This document shows positions 1 through 5,941 of a stretch of 11,868 nt of DNA, piece after piece; position 1 is the stretch's first letter; the number at the start of each line of letters is the position of its first letter. The notes under the pieces were generated by a model. It was given only the letters and a program-made list of their open reading frames with translations. It was not told the origin of the DNA and made no database searches. Source of the DNA: Bacillota bacterium (GTDB lineage: Bacteria; Bacillota; DTU030); contig DUTA01000019.1 in the NCBI GenBank assembly GCA_012842325.1, positions 1-11,868 on the forward strand, written 5' to 3'. The position numbers were made by a program, and so were the translations under genes.

Positions 1-2
1 CC

Positions 3-65
3 AGCACCCGCTTTATCCGGCGGGGGGGCAGGATCCCCGCCCCCATCCAGAGCCTCCGCAACTGA
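3..65 (+). CDS. C-terminal end of a gene cut by the window start (possibly PFL/DUF711 family)
   Basis: Reading frame 3 is open from the window edge to a TGA at 63-65 and gives 20 residues ending GGRIPAPIQSLRN. Its composition looks like a real protein tail, unlike the proline/glycine-rich text of the other two frames, and it is followed at once by hairpins with a T-run in the correct direction. From memory, proteins of the PFL (UPF0210/DUF711) family end in a similar GGRIPAP-type sequence, so that family is my best guess, but 20 residues are too few to be sure. The gene body lies outside the window. Confidence 0.5.
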   Translation, partial: STRFIRRGGRIPAPIQSLRN

Positions 66-79
66 CGAGCCGGGGGACG

Positions 80-144
80 GGGGGACTGTCCCCCTTTCCG
101 GGCCGGCCCTCTTTTCTGTGCCTGGGGGACTGCCCCCCTTTTTT
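80..144 (+). terminator. Tandem GC hairpins with T-run, terminator of the upstream rightward gene
   Basis: Positions 80-94 read GGGGGACTGTCCCCC, a perfect dyad around a central T. Positions 124-137 repeat it almost exactly as GGGGGACTGCCCCC, followed by a run of six T at 139-144. The second copy has the form of an intrinsic terminator (5-bp GC stem, ACTG loop, T-run) for rightward transcription, which suits the partial gene ending at 65. The T-run touches the stop codon of the opposing transpeptidase gene. On the minus strand neither hairpin is followed by a T-run, so the leftward gene has no evident intrinsic terminator here. Confidence 0.65.
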
Positions 145-682
145 ATGGCAGCCAGATTCTTTGCCCGGGGTAAATCAGGTCGGGGCTCTTGACCCCTGGA
201 TTGAGCCGCAGCAGCTCTTCCACGGTGGTCCCGTTGCTTCTGGCGATGGACCAGAGGCTATCTCCCGGCCGGACGTAATAAACCCTGCCCCCGGGCGCCC
301 CTTTCCCCGTGTCCGGGCCCGGCCCGTGCCAGGCTTCGGCCTGGCCGGGTATGCGGACGATGGTGCCCACCTCAACCCGGTCGTAGACCTCTTCGATGTG
401 ATGGTTGTGCATCCGGACACAGCCGTTGGAGACGGCCTGCCCGATGAATTGGGGGGCATTGGTGCCGTGGATGCTGTAGTAGGGTTTGCTGAGGGCAAGG
501 AGCCTGGTGCCGTATACCTCCCCGGGGTTTACTATCTTCTCGACAATGGTAAAGGTTCCCCGGGGGGTGGGGGTTGAGGGCTTGCCGACGGCAACGGGAT
601 AGGAGCGATAGGGGCGGGAACCCTGGAGAAGATAGAGGATCCGGCCCGGCACATCGATGACAATGGAATACTCCCTGGCCAT
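143..682 (-). CDS. L,D-transpeptidase (YkuD domain) with C-terminal LysM
   Basis: The protein of 179 residues is predicted to cross-link or modify peptidoglycan through a 3-3 type L,D-transpeptidase reaction. The YkuD catalytic core spans about residues 4-115, with the family motif HGT at residue 72 and SNGCVRM around Cys88, the expected nucleophile. A LysM peptidoglycan-binding module follows at about residues 134-178 (VYYVRPGDSLWSIA at its start). I chose the ATG at 682 because AAGGAGGT lies about 10 bases upstream; the longer GTG start at 694 falls inside that ribosome binding site. There is no signal peptide, as in B. subtilis YkuD, a spore-associated enzyme, so a sporulation role is possible but inferred. 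The domain order is the reverse of B. subtilis YkuD (LysM first). It lies 96 bp downstream of the FMN protein gene on the same strand and may be co-transcribed with it. Confidence 0.9.
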   Translation of the reverse strand: MAREYSIVIDVPGRILYLLQGSRPYRSYPVAVGKPSTPTPRGTFTIVEKIVNPGEVYGTRLLALSKPYYSIHGTNAPQFIGQAVSNGCVRMHNHHIEEVYDRVEVGTIVRIPGQAEAWHGPGPDTGKGAPGGRVYYVRPGDSLWSIARSNGTTVEELLRLNPGVKSPDLIYPGQRIWLP

Positions 683-737
683 TTTCCCGGCCACCTCCTT
701 ACTTTTTGCTACAACTACTATTAGTCTATGAAGGAGG

Positions 738-756
738 CCGGCTTCCGGGAAACCGG
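738..756. repeat. Imperfect inverted repeat between the two leftward genes
   Basis: The 19-base stretch CCGGCTTCCGGGAAACCGG pairs its two nine-base halves with one G-T wobble, around a single central base. It sits in the 96-bp gap between the FMN protein gene and the transpeptidase gene. No T-run follows on either strand at the usual distance, so I do not call it a terminator. A processing or stability hairpin in a shared leftward mRNA is possible. Confidence 0.35.
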
Positions 757-778
757 AGGAGAAAAAAAGGGGCCCGGT

Positions 779-2173
779 TTACCAGCGCTGGGGATGGTAG
801 CCCAGGGGAACCCCCGTTATCCTGGCCGTTTCCGGGTCCAGGGCGAAGAGGTCCTCCCTGTTGACCTGGGCGAGGGAAGTTTTTCCCAGAGCCCGGATGG
901 CTTCCTCCATCTCTTCCCGGCAGGACTTGAGGAAGCGGGCCAGGCTTTCGGCTCCCCTGCGGGGATCAAATTTTTCCCGGAAGACCCCATCGTACCAGGC
1001 CAACTGGGTGGGGGGTTCCCAGGGGAGGGCGTAGATGGCCTGGGTATGGGCGACGCTGAAAAGGGCGGCGGTGCCGATGCAGACGGCATCGGCCCCCAGG
1101 GCAATGGCCTTGAGAAAATCCCCCGGGGTGTAAAGGCCCCCGGAGATGAGGAGGCTCACCCTCCTTTTTGCCCTTTTCTGCTCCAGGAAGCGCACCGCCC
1201 GGCAGAGGGCGAAGATGGTGGGCAGGCAGAAATCGTCGGCCAGGATGGGCGCCCCCCCCTTGGTTGCCGCCTGGGCCCCGTCGATGGCTATGAAGTCAAC
1301 CCGGCCCTGGAGGGCGAAATCCAGGTCCTTTTCCAGGTACTTGCCCGGGGCCAGCTTGATGCCGATGGGGACGCCGCCGGTCACTTCCCGGAGGTATTCC
1401 ACCAGCGCCCGCAGGTCGGCGGCGGTTTCGATACCCGCCTGGCGGGATTCGGTGACGGCGTCCTGCCCCGGTTTTAAGCCCAGCTGCCGGCGCAGTTTAC
1501 CGTCAATATCTCTGGCCTTCATTATGTGGCCTACCCCGGCCAGGGCCCCCTGCCCGAACTGGATCTCGATGGCATCCCCCTGCCGGAGGATCTCTTCTTC
1601 TTTATTCCAGGGGCTCCGGTTGTACTGGAGGATCAATTTTTTCGCCGCCGCCCGTTCCGCCGGGAGGAAGGGGCCTTCCCCGGTGTTGACGGCGGTACCG
1701 GCAAGGGATGCCCCCCTGGCCAGGGCGATCTTGTAGGCTTCGGTCAGGGCTTCCCCATAGGCCATCCCGGAGATGATGATGGGAAGCTCGATCTCCAGGG
1801 GGCGGGCGGCCTCTCTGCCGATGATGACCCGGGTGTCAATTCTGGTCCCGAGGGGGGTGGGCAGGGTGTGGAGCTGGGCGGCATTGAACATCAGGCCGGA
1901 AAAGCCGGGAAAGCGCTTGGGACTGCCCAGGGGGCGCTGGATGACCTTGCTCGCATGGGCCCGCAGGGCGTTTTCCTGCTGGTTGTACAGCCCTATCCGG
2001 GAGATGGCTGAGACCAGTTCCCACAGATTTTCGGTGTAGGCATCGCTCATGAGGCGGTAAAGGAAATGGTCAAAGGTAATGTCGGCGGCCCGCCGGAGAG
2101 CCCATTTCAGCCCCCGGGGCAGGAGGATGGCCAGACCGGCCGCCCCCAGCCAACTTAAGATCTTGCCTTTCAT
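779..2173 (-). CDS. FMN-binding glutamate synthase-like protein (GltB central/FMN domain only)
   Basis: The protein of 464 residues belongs to the Glu_synthase TIM-barrel family (the FMN domain of glutamate synthase large subunit; stand-alone relatives include YerD). Visible family blocks are ISGMAYGEALTEA (about 135-147), NTGEG (163-167), DFIAIDGAQAATKGGAP (about 293-309), ISGGLYTPGDFLKAIALGADAV (about 343-363) and IGTA (about 366-369). The N-terminal glutaminase domain of GltB is absent. Only four cysteines occur, none in the C-x5-C-x4-C arrangement that binds the 3Fe-4S cluster in glutamate synthase. Residues 2-20 are hydrophobic and could be a membrane anchor. The ATG at 2173 is preferred over the GTG two codons earlier because GGGGGTG then sits at a proper distance. 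True glutamate synthesis is doubtful; an FMN oxidoreductase of unknown substrate is safer. Confidence 0.85.
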   Translation of the reverse strand: MKGKILSWLGAAGLAILLPRGLKWALRRAADITFDHFLYRLMSDAYTENLWELVSAISRIGLYNQQENALRAHASKVIQRPLGSPKRFPGFSGLMFNAAQLHTLPTPLGTRIDTRVIIGREAARPLEIELPIIISGMAYGEALTEAYKIALARGASLAGTAVNTGEGPFLPAERAAAKKLILQYNRSPWNKEEEILRQGDAIEIQFGQGALAGVGHIMKARDIDGKLRRQLGLKPGQDAVTESRQAGIETAADLRALVEYLREVTGGVPIGIKLAPGKYLEKDLDFALQGRVDFIAIDGAQAATKGGAPILADDFCLPTIFALCRAVRFLEQKRAKRRVSLLISGGLYTPGDFLKAIALGADAVCIGTAALFSVAHTQAIYALPWEPPTQLAWYDGVFREKFDPRRGAESLARFLKSCREEMEEAIRALGKTSLAQVNREDLFALDPETARITGVPLGYHPQRW

Positions 2174-2437
2174 AATCACACCCCCGGGATCAAGCCAAAT
2201 GTATTCCGGTTACCCCTTTAGTTTGGGGAAATCTGACTTTATTTATAGCCGGCTGGGAATGGAAATGAAAGTCAGGGAAATTAAAGGCGGAAAGGGGCAA
2301 AAAAGGGCAAAAGGAGGACCCTGGGTTATATTTTTCCAGCTATTGGCCCTTGAGTGTACTTGGCAAAGGGGATATGATATAAGCTGCTGTAAGCCCTGGC
2401 AAAGTCTTTAGCAAAGTCCAGAGGGAGGTAAAGGGCG
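2174..2437. other. Divergent intergenic region between the FMN protein gene and trkA
   Basis: This 264-bp gap separates divergent genes. It holds an inverted repeat, CTGACTTT at 2233-2240 against AAAGTCAG at 2268-2275, whose arms extend by ATTT/AAAT if one G is bulged, enclosing the palindrome AGCCGGCT (2247-2254). A purine-rich stretch at about 2280-2320 contains GGGCAAAA twice, 11 bases apart. The trkA promoter occupies 2350-2378. On the minus strand TATAAA at 2247-2242 could be a -10 box for the FMN gene but no matching -35 is visible. I see no coding sequence here. Confidence 0.5.
2350..2378 (+). promoter_or_regulatory. Sigma-A-like promoter of trkA-trkH
   Basis: TTGAGT at 2350-2355 and TATGAT at 2373-2378 are separated by exactly 17 bases. 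The -10 box matches the consensus in five of six positions and the -35 box in four. Transcription would start near 2385, giving a leader of about 50 bases that ends in the ribosome binding site GGGAGGT at 2423-2429. The leader contains the direct repeat GCAAAGTC at 2399-2406 and 2411-2418. Confidence 0.7.
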
Positions 2438-3784
2438 GTGCAGGTTATTGTCATTGGTGCCGGTGATGTGGGGTACGAGATTGCGTCCCGCCTCTCCCGG
2501 GACAATCACGACGTGGTGGTAATTGAAAGGGACCCGGACCGGGCGGAACGGGTCAATAACAATCTGGATGTTTTGGTTGTCCAGGGCAACGGGGCCAGTG
2601 CCCGGGTGCTGGAGGAGGCCGGTATTAAAAAAGCGGAGCTCCTCATTGCCGTGACTGGCCTGGATGAATACAATATCGTGGCCTGCATGCTGGCCAAGCG
2701 GTACGGCGTTGAAATTACCGTTGCCAGGATTAGAAATCAGGAGTACGGGGCCAAAACCTCAGTCCTTTCCAACGAAGACCTGGGTATCGACCTGGTCATA
2801 CAGCCGGAACGGGTGGCCGCCATGGAGATCGTCAGGCTTTTGAAAAACCCGGCGGCTACCGATGTGGATTTTTTTGCCCAGCGAAAGGTGCAGATGCTGG
2901 GCTTTCGGGTTGATGCCGAGGCCCCTATTGTGGGCAAAAAGCTCTCCCAGCTTTCCCTGAACGTCCTCATCGGGGCCATTGCCAGGAATGGCGATGTGAT
3001 CATCCCCGGTGGCGACGACATCATTCTGGCCAATGATACAGTCTTTGTCATCGGGAAAACAGGCTCCATGTCGGAGATGGGTTTTTTAACGGGCAAGAGC
3101 AGTGAGCGGATCCGCCGGGTCATGATCGTGGGCGGGGGTAACATAGGGTATCATGTGGCCGATATGCTGCAGCGGTATAAAGACCTGGGGATTACGGTGA
3201 AGCTCATCGAAAAGCGGGAGGAACGGTGCCGGGAACTGGCGGAGCAATTGCAGGACGTCCTGATCCTCAAGGGCAGCGGCACCGACCTGGAGCTCCTCAA
3301 GGAAGAAGGCATCGAGGAGATCGATGCCTTCGTGGCTGTGACGGGAAATGATGAGGTGAATATCGTTTCCGGCCTCGTGGCCAAACATCTGGGCGTCCGG
3401 AAGGTGATTGTGGAAGTTAACCAGCCCACTTACGCTCCGGTAGTGGATACCCTGGGCCTCGACCAGGCGGTGCACCCGCGGCTGGTCACGGCCGGCACCA
3501 TCCTTTCCCTGCTCCGGAGGAAATCGGTCTTTTCGGTCTCTATTTTGAAAGATGATAAGGTGGAGGTCATGGAATTGGCCATCCAGCCTGGTTTCCGGGC
3601 TGCCAATAAAAAACTGCGCTCTCTCAAGCTTCCCCGGGGGGTCCTGATCGGCAGCATCTGCCGGGGGAAAGAGGTTATCATTCCCCGGGGGGACGATGTC
3701 CTCCAACCCGGAGACAGGGTGGTAATCTTTGCCCGGCCGGAAGTGGCCGAAACTGTTGCCCAGTACTTTAAACCAAAAGCTTAG
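2438..3784 (+). CDS. trkA: TrkA, NAD-binding regulatory subunit of Trk potassium uptake
   Basis: TrkA is the cytoplasmic gating ring of the Trk K+ transporter and binds nucleotides and NAD(H). The 448-residue protein has the full-length double architecture: RCK-N with GAGDVG at residues 7-12 and an acidic residue closing the second strand (Glu30), RCK-C at about 146-220, a second RCK-N with GGGNIG at 232-237 and Glu258, and a second RCK-C at about 365-445. The length equals the usual full TrkA (about 450), unlike the single-repeat KtrA. The start is GTG, nine bases after GGAGG at 2424-2428, and the first residues MQVIVIGAGD are typical. It is followed at ten bases by trkH, whose ribosome binding site overlaps the trkA stop codon, so the two are one operon under the promoter at 2350-2378. 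Confidence 0.96.
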   Translation: MQVIVIGAGDVGYEIASRLSRDNHDVVVIERDPDRAERVNNNLDVLVVQGNGASARVLEEAGIKKAELLIAVTGLDEYNIVACMLAKRYGVEITVARIRNQEYGAKTSVLSNEDLGIDLVIQPERVAAMEIVRLLKNPAATDVDFFAQRKVQMLGFRVDAEAPIVGKKLSQLSLNVLIGAIARNGDVIIPGGDDIILANDTVFVIGKTGSMSEMGFLTGKSSERIRRVMIVGGGNIGYHVADMLQRYKDLGITVKLIEKREERCRELAEQLQDVLILKGSGTDLELLKEEGIEEIDAFVAVTGNDEVNIVSGLVAKHLGVRKVIVEVNQPTYAPVVDTLGLDQAVHPRLVTAGTILSLLRRKSVFSVSILKDDKVEVMELAIQPGFRAANKKLRSLKLPRGVLIGSICRGKEVIIPRGDDVLQPGDRVVIFARPEVAETVAQYFKPKA

Positions 3785-3794
3785 GAGGATAACC

Positions 3795-5273
3795 ATGAGG
3801 GTTGGGGTAGTATCAAATATCATGGGCAGCCTGCTTATTTTTTTGGGGTTGACGATGCTGCTGCCCCTGGTTTTTTCCCTCTTCTATGGAGAAAATATTG
3901 CACCCCTGCTGTTGTCCAGCGGGATTACCATGGGCTGTGGTTTGATTTTGCGCTATTATACCGCCCCGGTTACGGAATTGAATCAGCGGGAGGGATATGC
4001 CGTCGCTACCCTGGGCTGGGTGGCGGCAACTGTCTTTGGCTCCCTGCCCTTCATTTTCTCAGGGGCGGCCCCCACCATCATCGATGCTATATTTGAGTCG
4101 ATGTCGGGGTTTTCGACGACGGGGGCCACGATCCTGGCCGATATTGAGGCCCAGTCCAAAGGAATTTTATTTTGGCGCAGTTTTACCCACTGGCTCGGTG
4201 GGATGGGTATCCTTGTTCTTTCTGTAGCCATCTTACCCCGGCTAGGTGCAGGGGGACTGCAGCTCTTTCGGGCTGAGGTTCCCGGACCGGTCGCCGACCG
4301 TTTTCTGCCCCGGGTTGCCGCCACGTCCCGGGCTTTATGGCTGGTTTATGTGGGGATGACCCTCCTGCAAACGGTCCTGCTTTTCCTCGGGGGGATGTCC
4401 CTTTTTGATGCTTTGACCCATGCCTTTGCTACCATGGGCACCGGCGGCTATTCGACCCGCAGCGAAAGCATAGCGGCTTTTAATAGTGTTTATCTTGAAG
4501 GGGTAATTATTATCTTTATGTTCCTCGCCGGAACCAATTTTTCCCTTCATTATCAGGTTTTAAGCGGTAAACCGGGATGCCTCTGGAAAGATGCGGAATT
4601 TCGCTTTTATACCCTGGTTTCCCTGGGGACAACCCTCCTGATTTCCTTCAACCTCTGGCAGGCTTATTACGACAGTTTTCTTACGGCTCTGCGGCACAGT
4701 GCCTTTCAGGTGGTTTCTATAACCACTACTACCGGGTTTTCAACGGCTGATTTTGACAAATGGCCGTCCTTTTCCCGGGGCCTGCTGCTGCTCCTGGAGT
4801 TTTTTGGGGGATGTGCCGGTTCTACCGGTGGTGCTGTGAAACAGATCCGGATCCTGGTCCTCTTGAAATACGGGTACCGGGAACTTAAGCGTCTTATCCA
4901 TCCCCGGGCCGTTGTTCCTTTGCGATTGGGGGATAAAACCATCCCGGAACAGGTTATCGCGGGGATAGTCGGGTTTATCTTCCTGTATGTGACCATCTTT
5001 ATCATTGGGGTCCTGGTCTTAACTGGGTTTAACATTGAACTGGTCACTGCCATATCGGCCGTGGCGGCAACCCTGGGGAATATTGGCCCCGGTTTAAATG
5101 CCGTGGGACCGATGGAGAATTTCCTGGCTTTGCCCCAGGGGGTAAAGTTATTCCTCAGCTTTCTGATGCTGCTGGGCAGATTGGAAATTTTCACCGTGCT
5201 GGTGCTGCTGGTCCCCGACTATATCCGGGGGGTGCAGCTCTTTTCCGACCGGCAGGTTTCCCGCCCTCAGTGA
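3795..5273 (+). CDS. trkH: TrkH, membrane pore subunit of Trk potassium uptake
   Basis: This 492-residue multi-pass membrane protein forms the K+ pathway and works with TrkA. Four pore-loop signatures are visible: FSTTGAT (filter Gly110), ATMGTGGYST (Gly215), TTTTGFST (Gly314) and ATLGNIGPG (Gly428). The stretch GCAGSTGGAVKQIRI at about 339-353 and the basic segment YRELKRLIHPRAVVP after it are characteristic of the TrkH/KtrB family. The ATG at 3795 is used because TAGGAGG overlaps the trkA stop with six bases of spacing; the open frame extends 22 codons further upstream but only inside trkA. The stop codon at 5271-5273 overlaps the 3' end of the opposing YdcZ-type gene by seven bases. No intrinsic terminator follows. 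Confidence 0.96.
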   Translation: MRVGVVSNIMGSLLIFLGLTMLLPLVFSLFYGENIAPLLLSSGITMGCGLILRYYTAPVTELNQREGYAVATLGWVAATVFGSLPFIFSGAAPTIIDAIFESMSGFSTTGATILADIEAQSKGILFWRSFTHWLGGMGILVLSVAILPRLGAGGLQLFRAEVPGPVADRFLPRVAATSRALWLVYVGMTLLQTVLLFLGGMSLFDALTHAFATMGTGGYSTRSESIAAFNSVYLEGVIIIFMFLAGTNFSLHYQVLSGKPGCLWKDAEFRFYTLVSLGTTLLISFNLWQAYYDSFLTALRHSAFQVVSITTTTGFSTADFDKWPSFSRGLLLLLEFFGGCAGSTGGAVKQIRILVLLKYGYRELKRLIHPRAVVPLRLGDKTIPEQVIAGIVGFIFLYVTIFIIGVLVLTGFNIELVTAISAVAATLGNIGPGLNAVGPMENFLALPQGVKLFLSFLMLLGRLEIFTVLVLLVPDYIRGVQLFSDRQVSRPQ

Positions 5274-5719
5274 TAGAGCATCAGGAGGGCGCCGCCGGCC
5301 AGCAGGAACATCCCCACCAGTTTTTGCCAGGTAAAACAGATGGGTTCAAGGCCGAATAGTCCCAGGTGATCGATGAGGAGGGCCGTGGAAACCTGGGCCA
5401 CAATGATGGCGGTGGTGGCGACGGCTACCCCCAGCCGGGGGATGCTGGTGGCTACCAGGTAAATGATGGCCACGCTTAAGACCCCGCCCAGCAGGGTGTA
5501 CCAGGGTGCTTGGGTGAGTTTGGCCAGCTCTCCCTGGTTCAAGGGGGTAAATAGGATAACGGCCCCTACCGTGGCTGTGCCGATGATATGGACAACCAGG
5601 GTTGCTTCCCAGAGGCCGGTTATTTTGCCCAGGGCCGAGTTGAGGGACCCCTGGAGGGCCATGGCGGCTCCTGAAATTAATGCGACGAGGAGATAAACCG
5701 GATTGAGGATTGCTGACAC
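5267..5719 (-). CDS. YdcZ-type DMT-family small integral membrane transporter
   Basis: The product of about 150 residues has five hydrophobic segments and the layout of the DMT_YdcZ (DUF606) family: NPVYLLVALISGAAMALQGSLN near the start, WYTLLGGVLSVAIIYLV in the middle and LVGMFLLAGGALLML at the end. Substrates of this family are mostly unknown. I start it at GTG 5719, where GAGGG lies eight bases upstream and the protein opens close to the family's usual NPVYLL. The ATG at 5734 is possible, but it directly follows a 10-bp hairpin with no ribosome binding site. The stop overlaps the trkH stop convergently by seven bases. No clear minus-strand promoter was seen; two dyads at 5736-5788 are candidate operators. 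Confidence 0.85.
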   Translation of the reverse strand: MSAILNPVYLLVALISGAAMALQGSLNSALGKITGLWEATLVVHIIGTATVGAVILFTPLNQGELAKLTQAPWYTLLGGVLSVAIIYLVATSIPRLGVAVATTAIIVAQVSTALLIDHLGLFGLEPICFTWQKLVGMFLLAGGALLMLYH

Positions 5720-5735
5720 CCCTTTTGCCCTCATG

Positions 5736-5760
5736 GGGGGAAGTGCCGGCCACTTCCCCC
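5736..5760. promoter_or_regulatory. Perfect 10-bp inverted repeat before the YdcZ-type gene (dyad 1)
   Basis: The left arm GGGGGAAGTG (5736-5745) and right arm CACTTCCCCC (5751-5760) are perfect complements around the loop CCGGC. The core GAAGT-N7-ACTTC is shared with a second dyad 31 bp away. No T-run follows on either strand, so it is not an intrinsic terminator. It could be an operator, or in a leftward mRNA a hairpin just before the first possible ATG of the YdcZ-type gene. Confidence 0.55.
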
Positions 5761-5769
5761 TGATCTATG

Positions 5770-5788
5770 TGAAGTCCCAGGAACTTCA
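5770..5788. promoter_or_regulatory. Dyad 2 with the same GAAGT-N7-ACTTC core
   Basis: TGAAGTCCCAGGAACTTCA is symmetric around A5779 with one mismatched pair. Its core GAAGT (5771) and ACTTC (ending 5787) are separated by seven bases, the same spacing as in dyad 1. A further lone half-site TGAAGT lies at 5818-5823. The arrangement suggests a dimeric repressor or activator site, by inference only. Confidence 0.5.
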
Positions 5789-5884
5789 TCTTTCTCCAAT
5801 AGCCTTCCCTGGATTAATGAAGTTAAACTATTGAAATTCAGGTAAGGGGAGAAGAAAATTACAGGAAAAGGATTTTTCTATTTT

Positions 5885-5913
5885 TTGGCGAAAATAATCA
5901 AAAATGGTATATT
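5885..5913 (+). promoter_or_regulatory. Sigma-A-like promoter of the ABC transporter cluster
   Basis: TTGGCG at 5885-5890 and TATATT at 5908-5913 are separated by 17 bases, in an A/T-rich stretch typical of promoters. Transcription would begin near 5920, about 20 bases before the GTG start at 5942. The TTG of the -35 box is also the longest-ORF start of the binding protein, which therefore cannot be the real start. Confidence 0.65.
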
Positions 5914-5941
5914 CTTGGTAAAAAGAAAGGGGGATCAAGGG

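Noticed and set aside
779..800. Intrinsic terminator after the FMN protein gene (T-run at 762-768 on the minus strand)
   Set aside because: A run of seven T is present just after the stop, but I could not find a convincing stem directly before it.
728..1477. A 249-codon plus-strand frame opposite the FMN protein gene
   Set aside because: Gly/Pro-rich antisense frame; the minus-strand protein has clear family motifs.
2079..2411. A 110-codon frame running through the divergent gap before trkA
   Set aside because: Its first part is antisense to the FMN gene and the rest covers promoter elements; no ribosome binding site or family similarity is visible.
3086..3823. A 245-codon minus-strand frame across trkA
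   Set aside because: It is antisense to the second half of TrkA, has low-complexity composition and no ribosome binding site that I can see.
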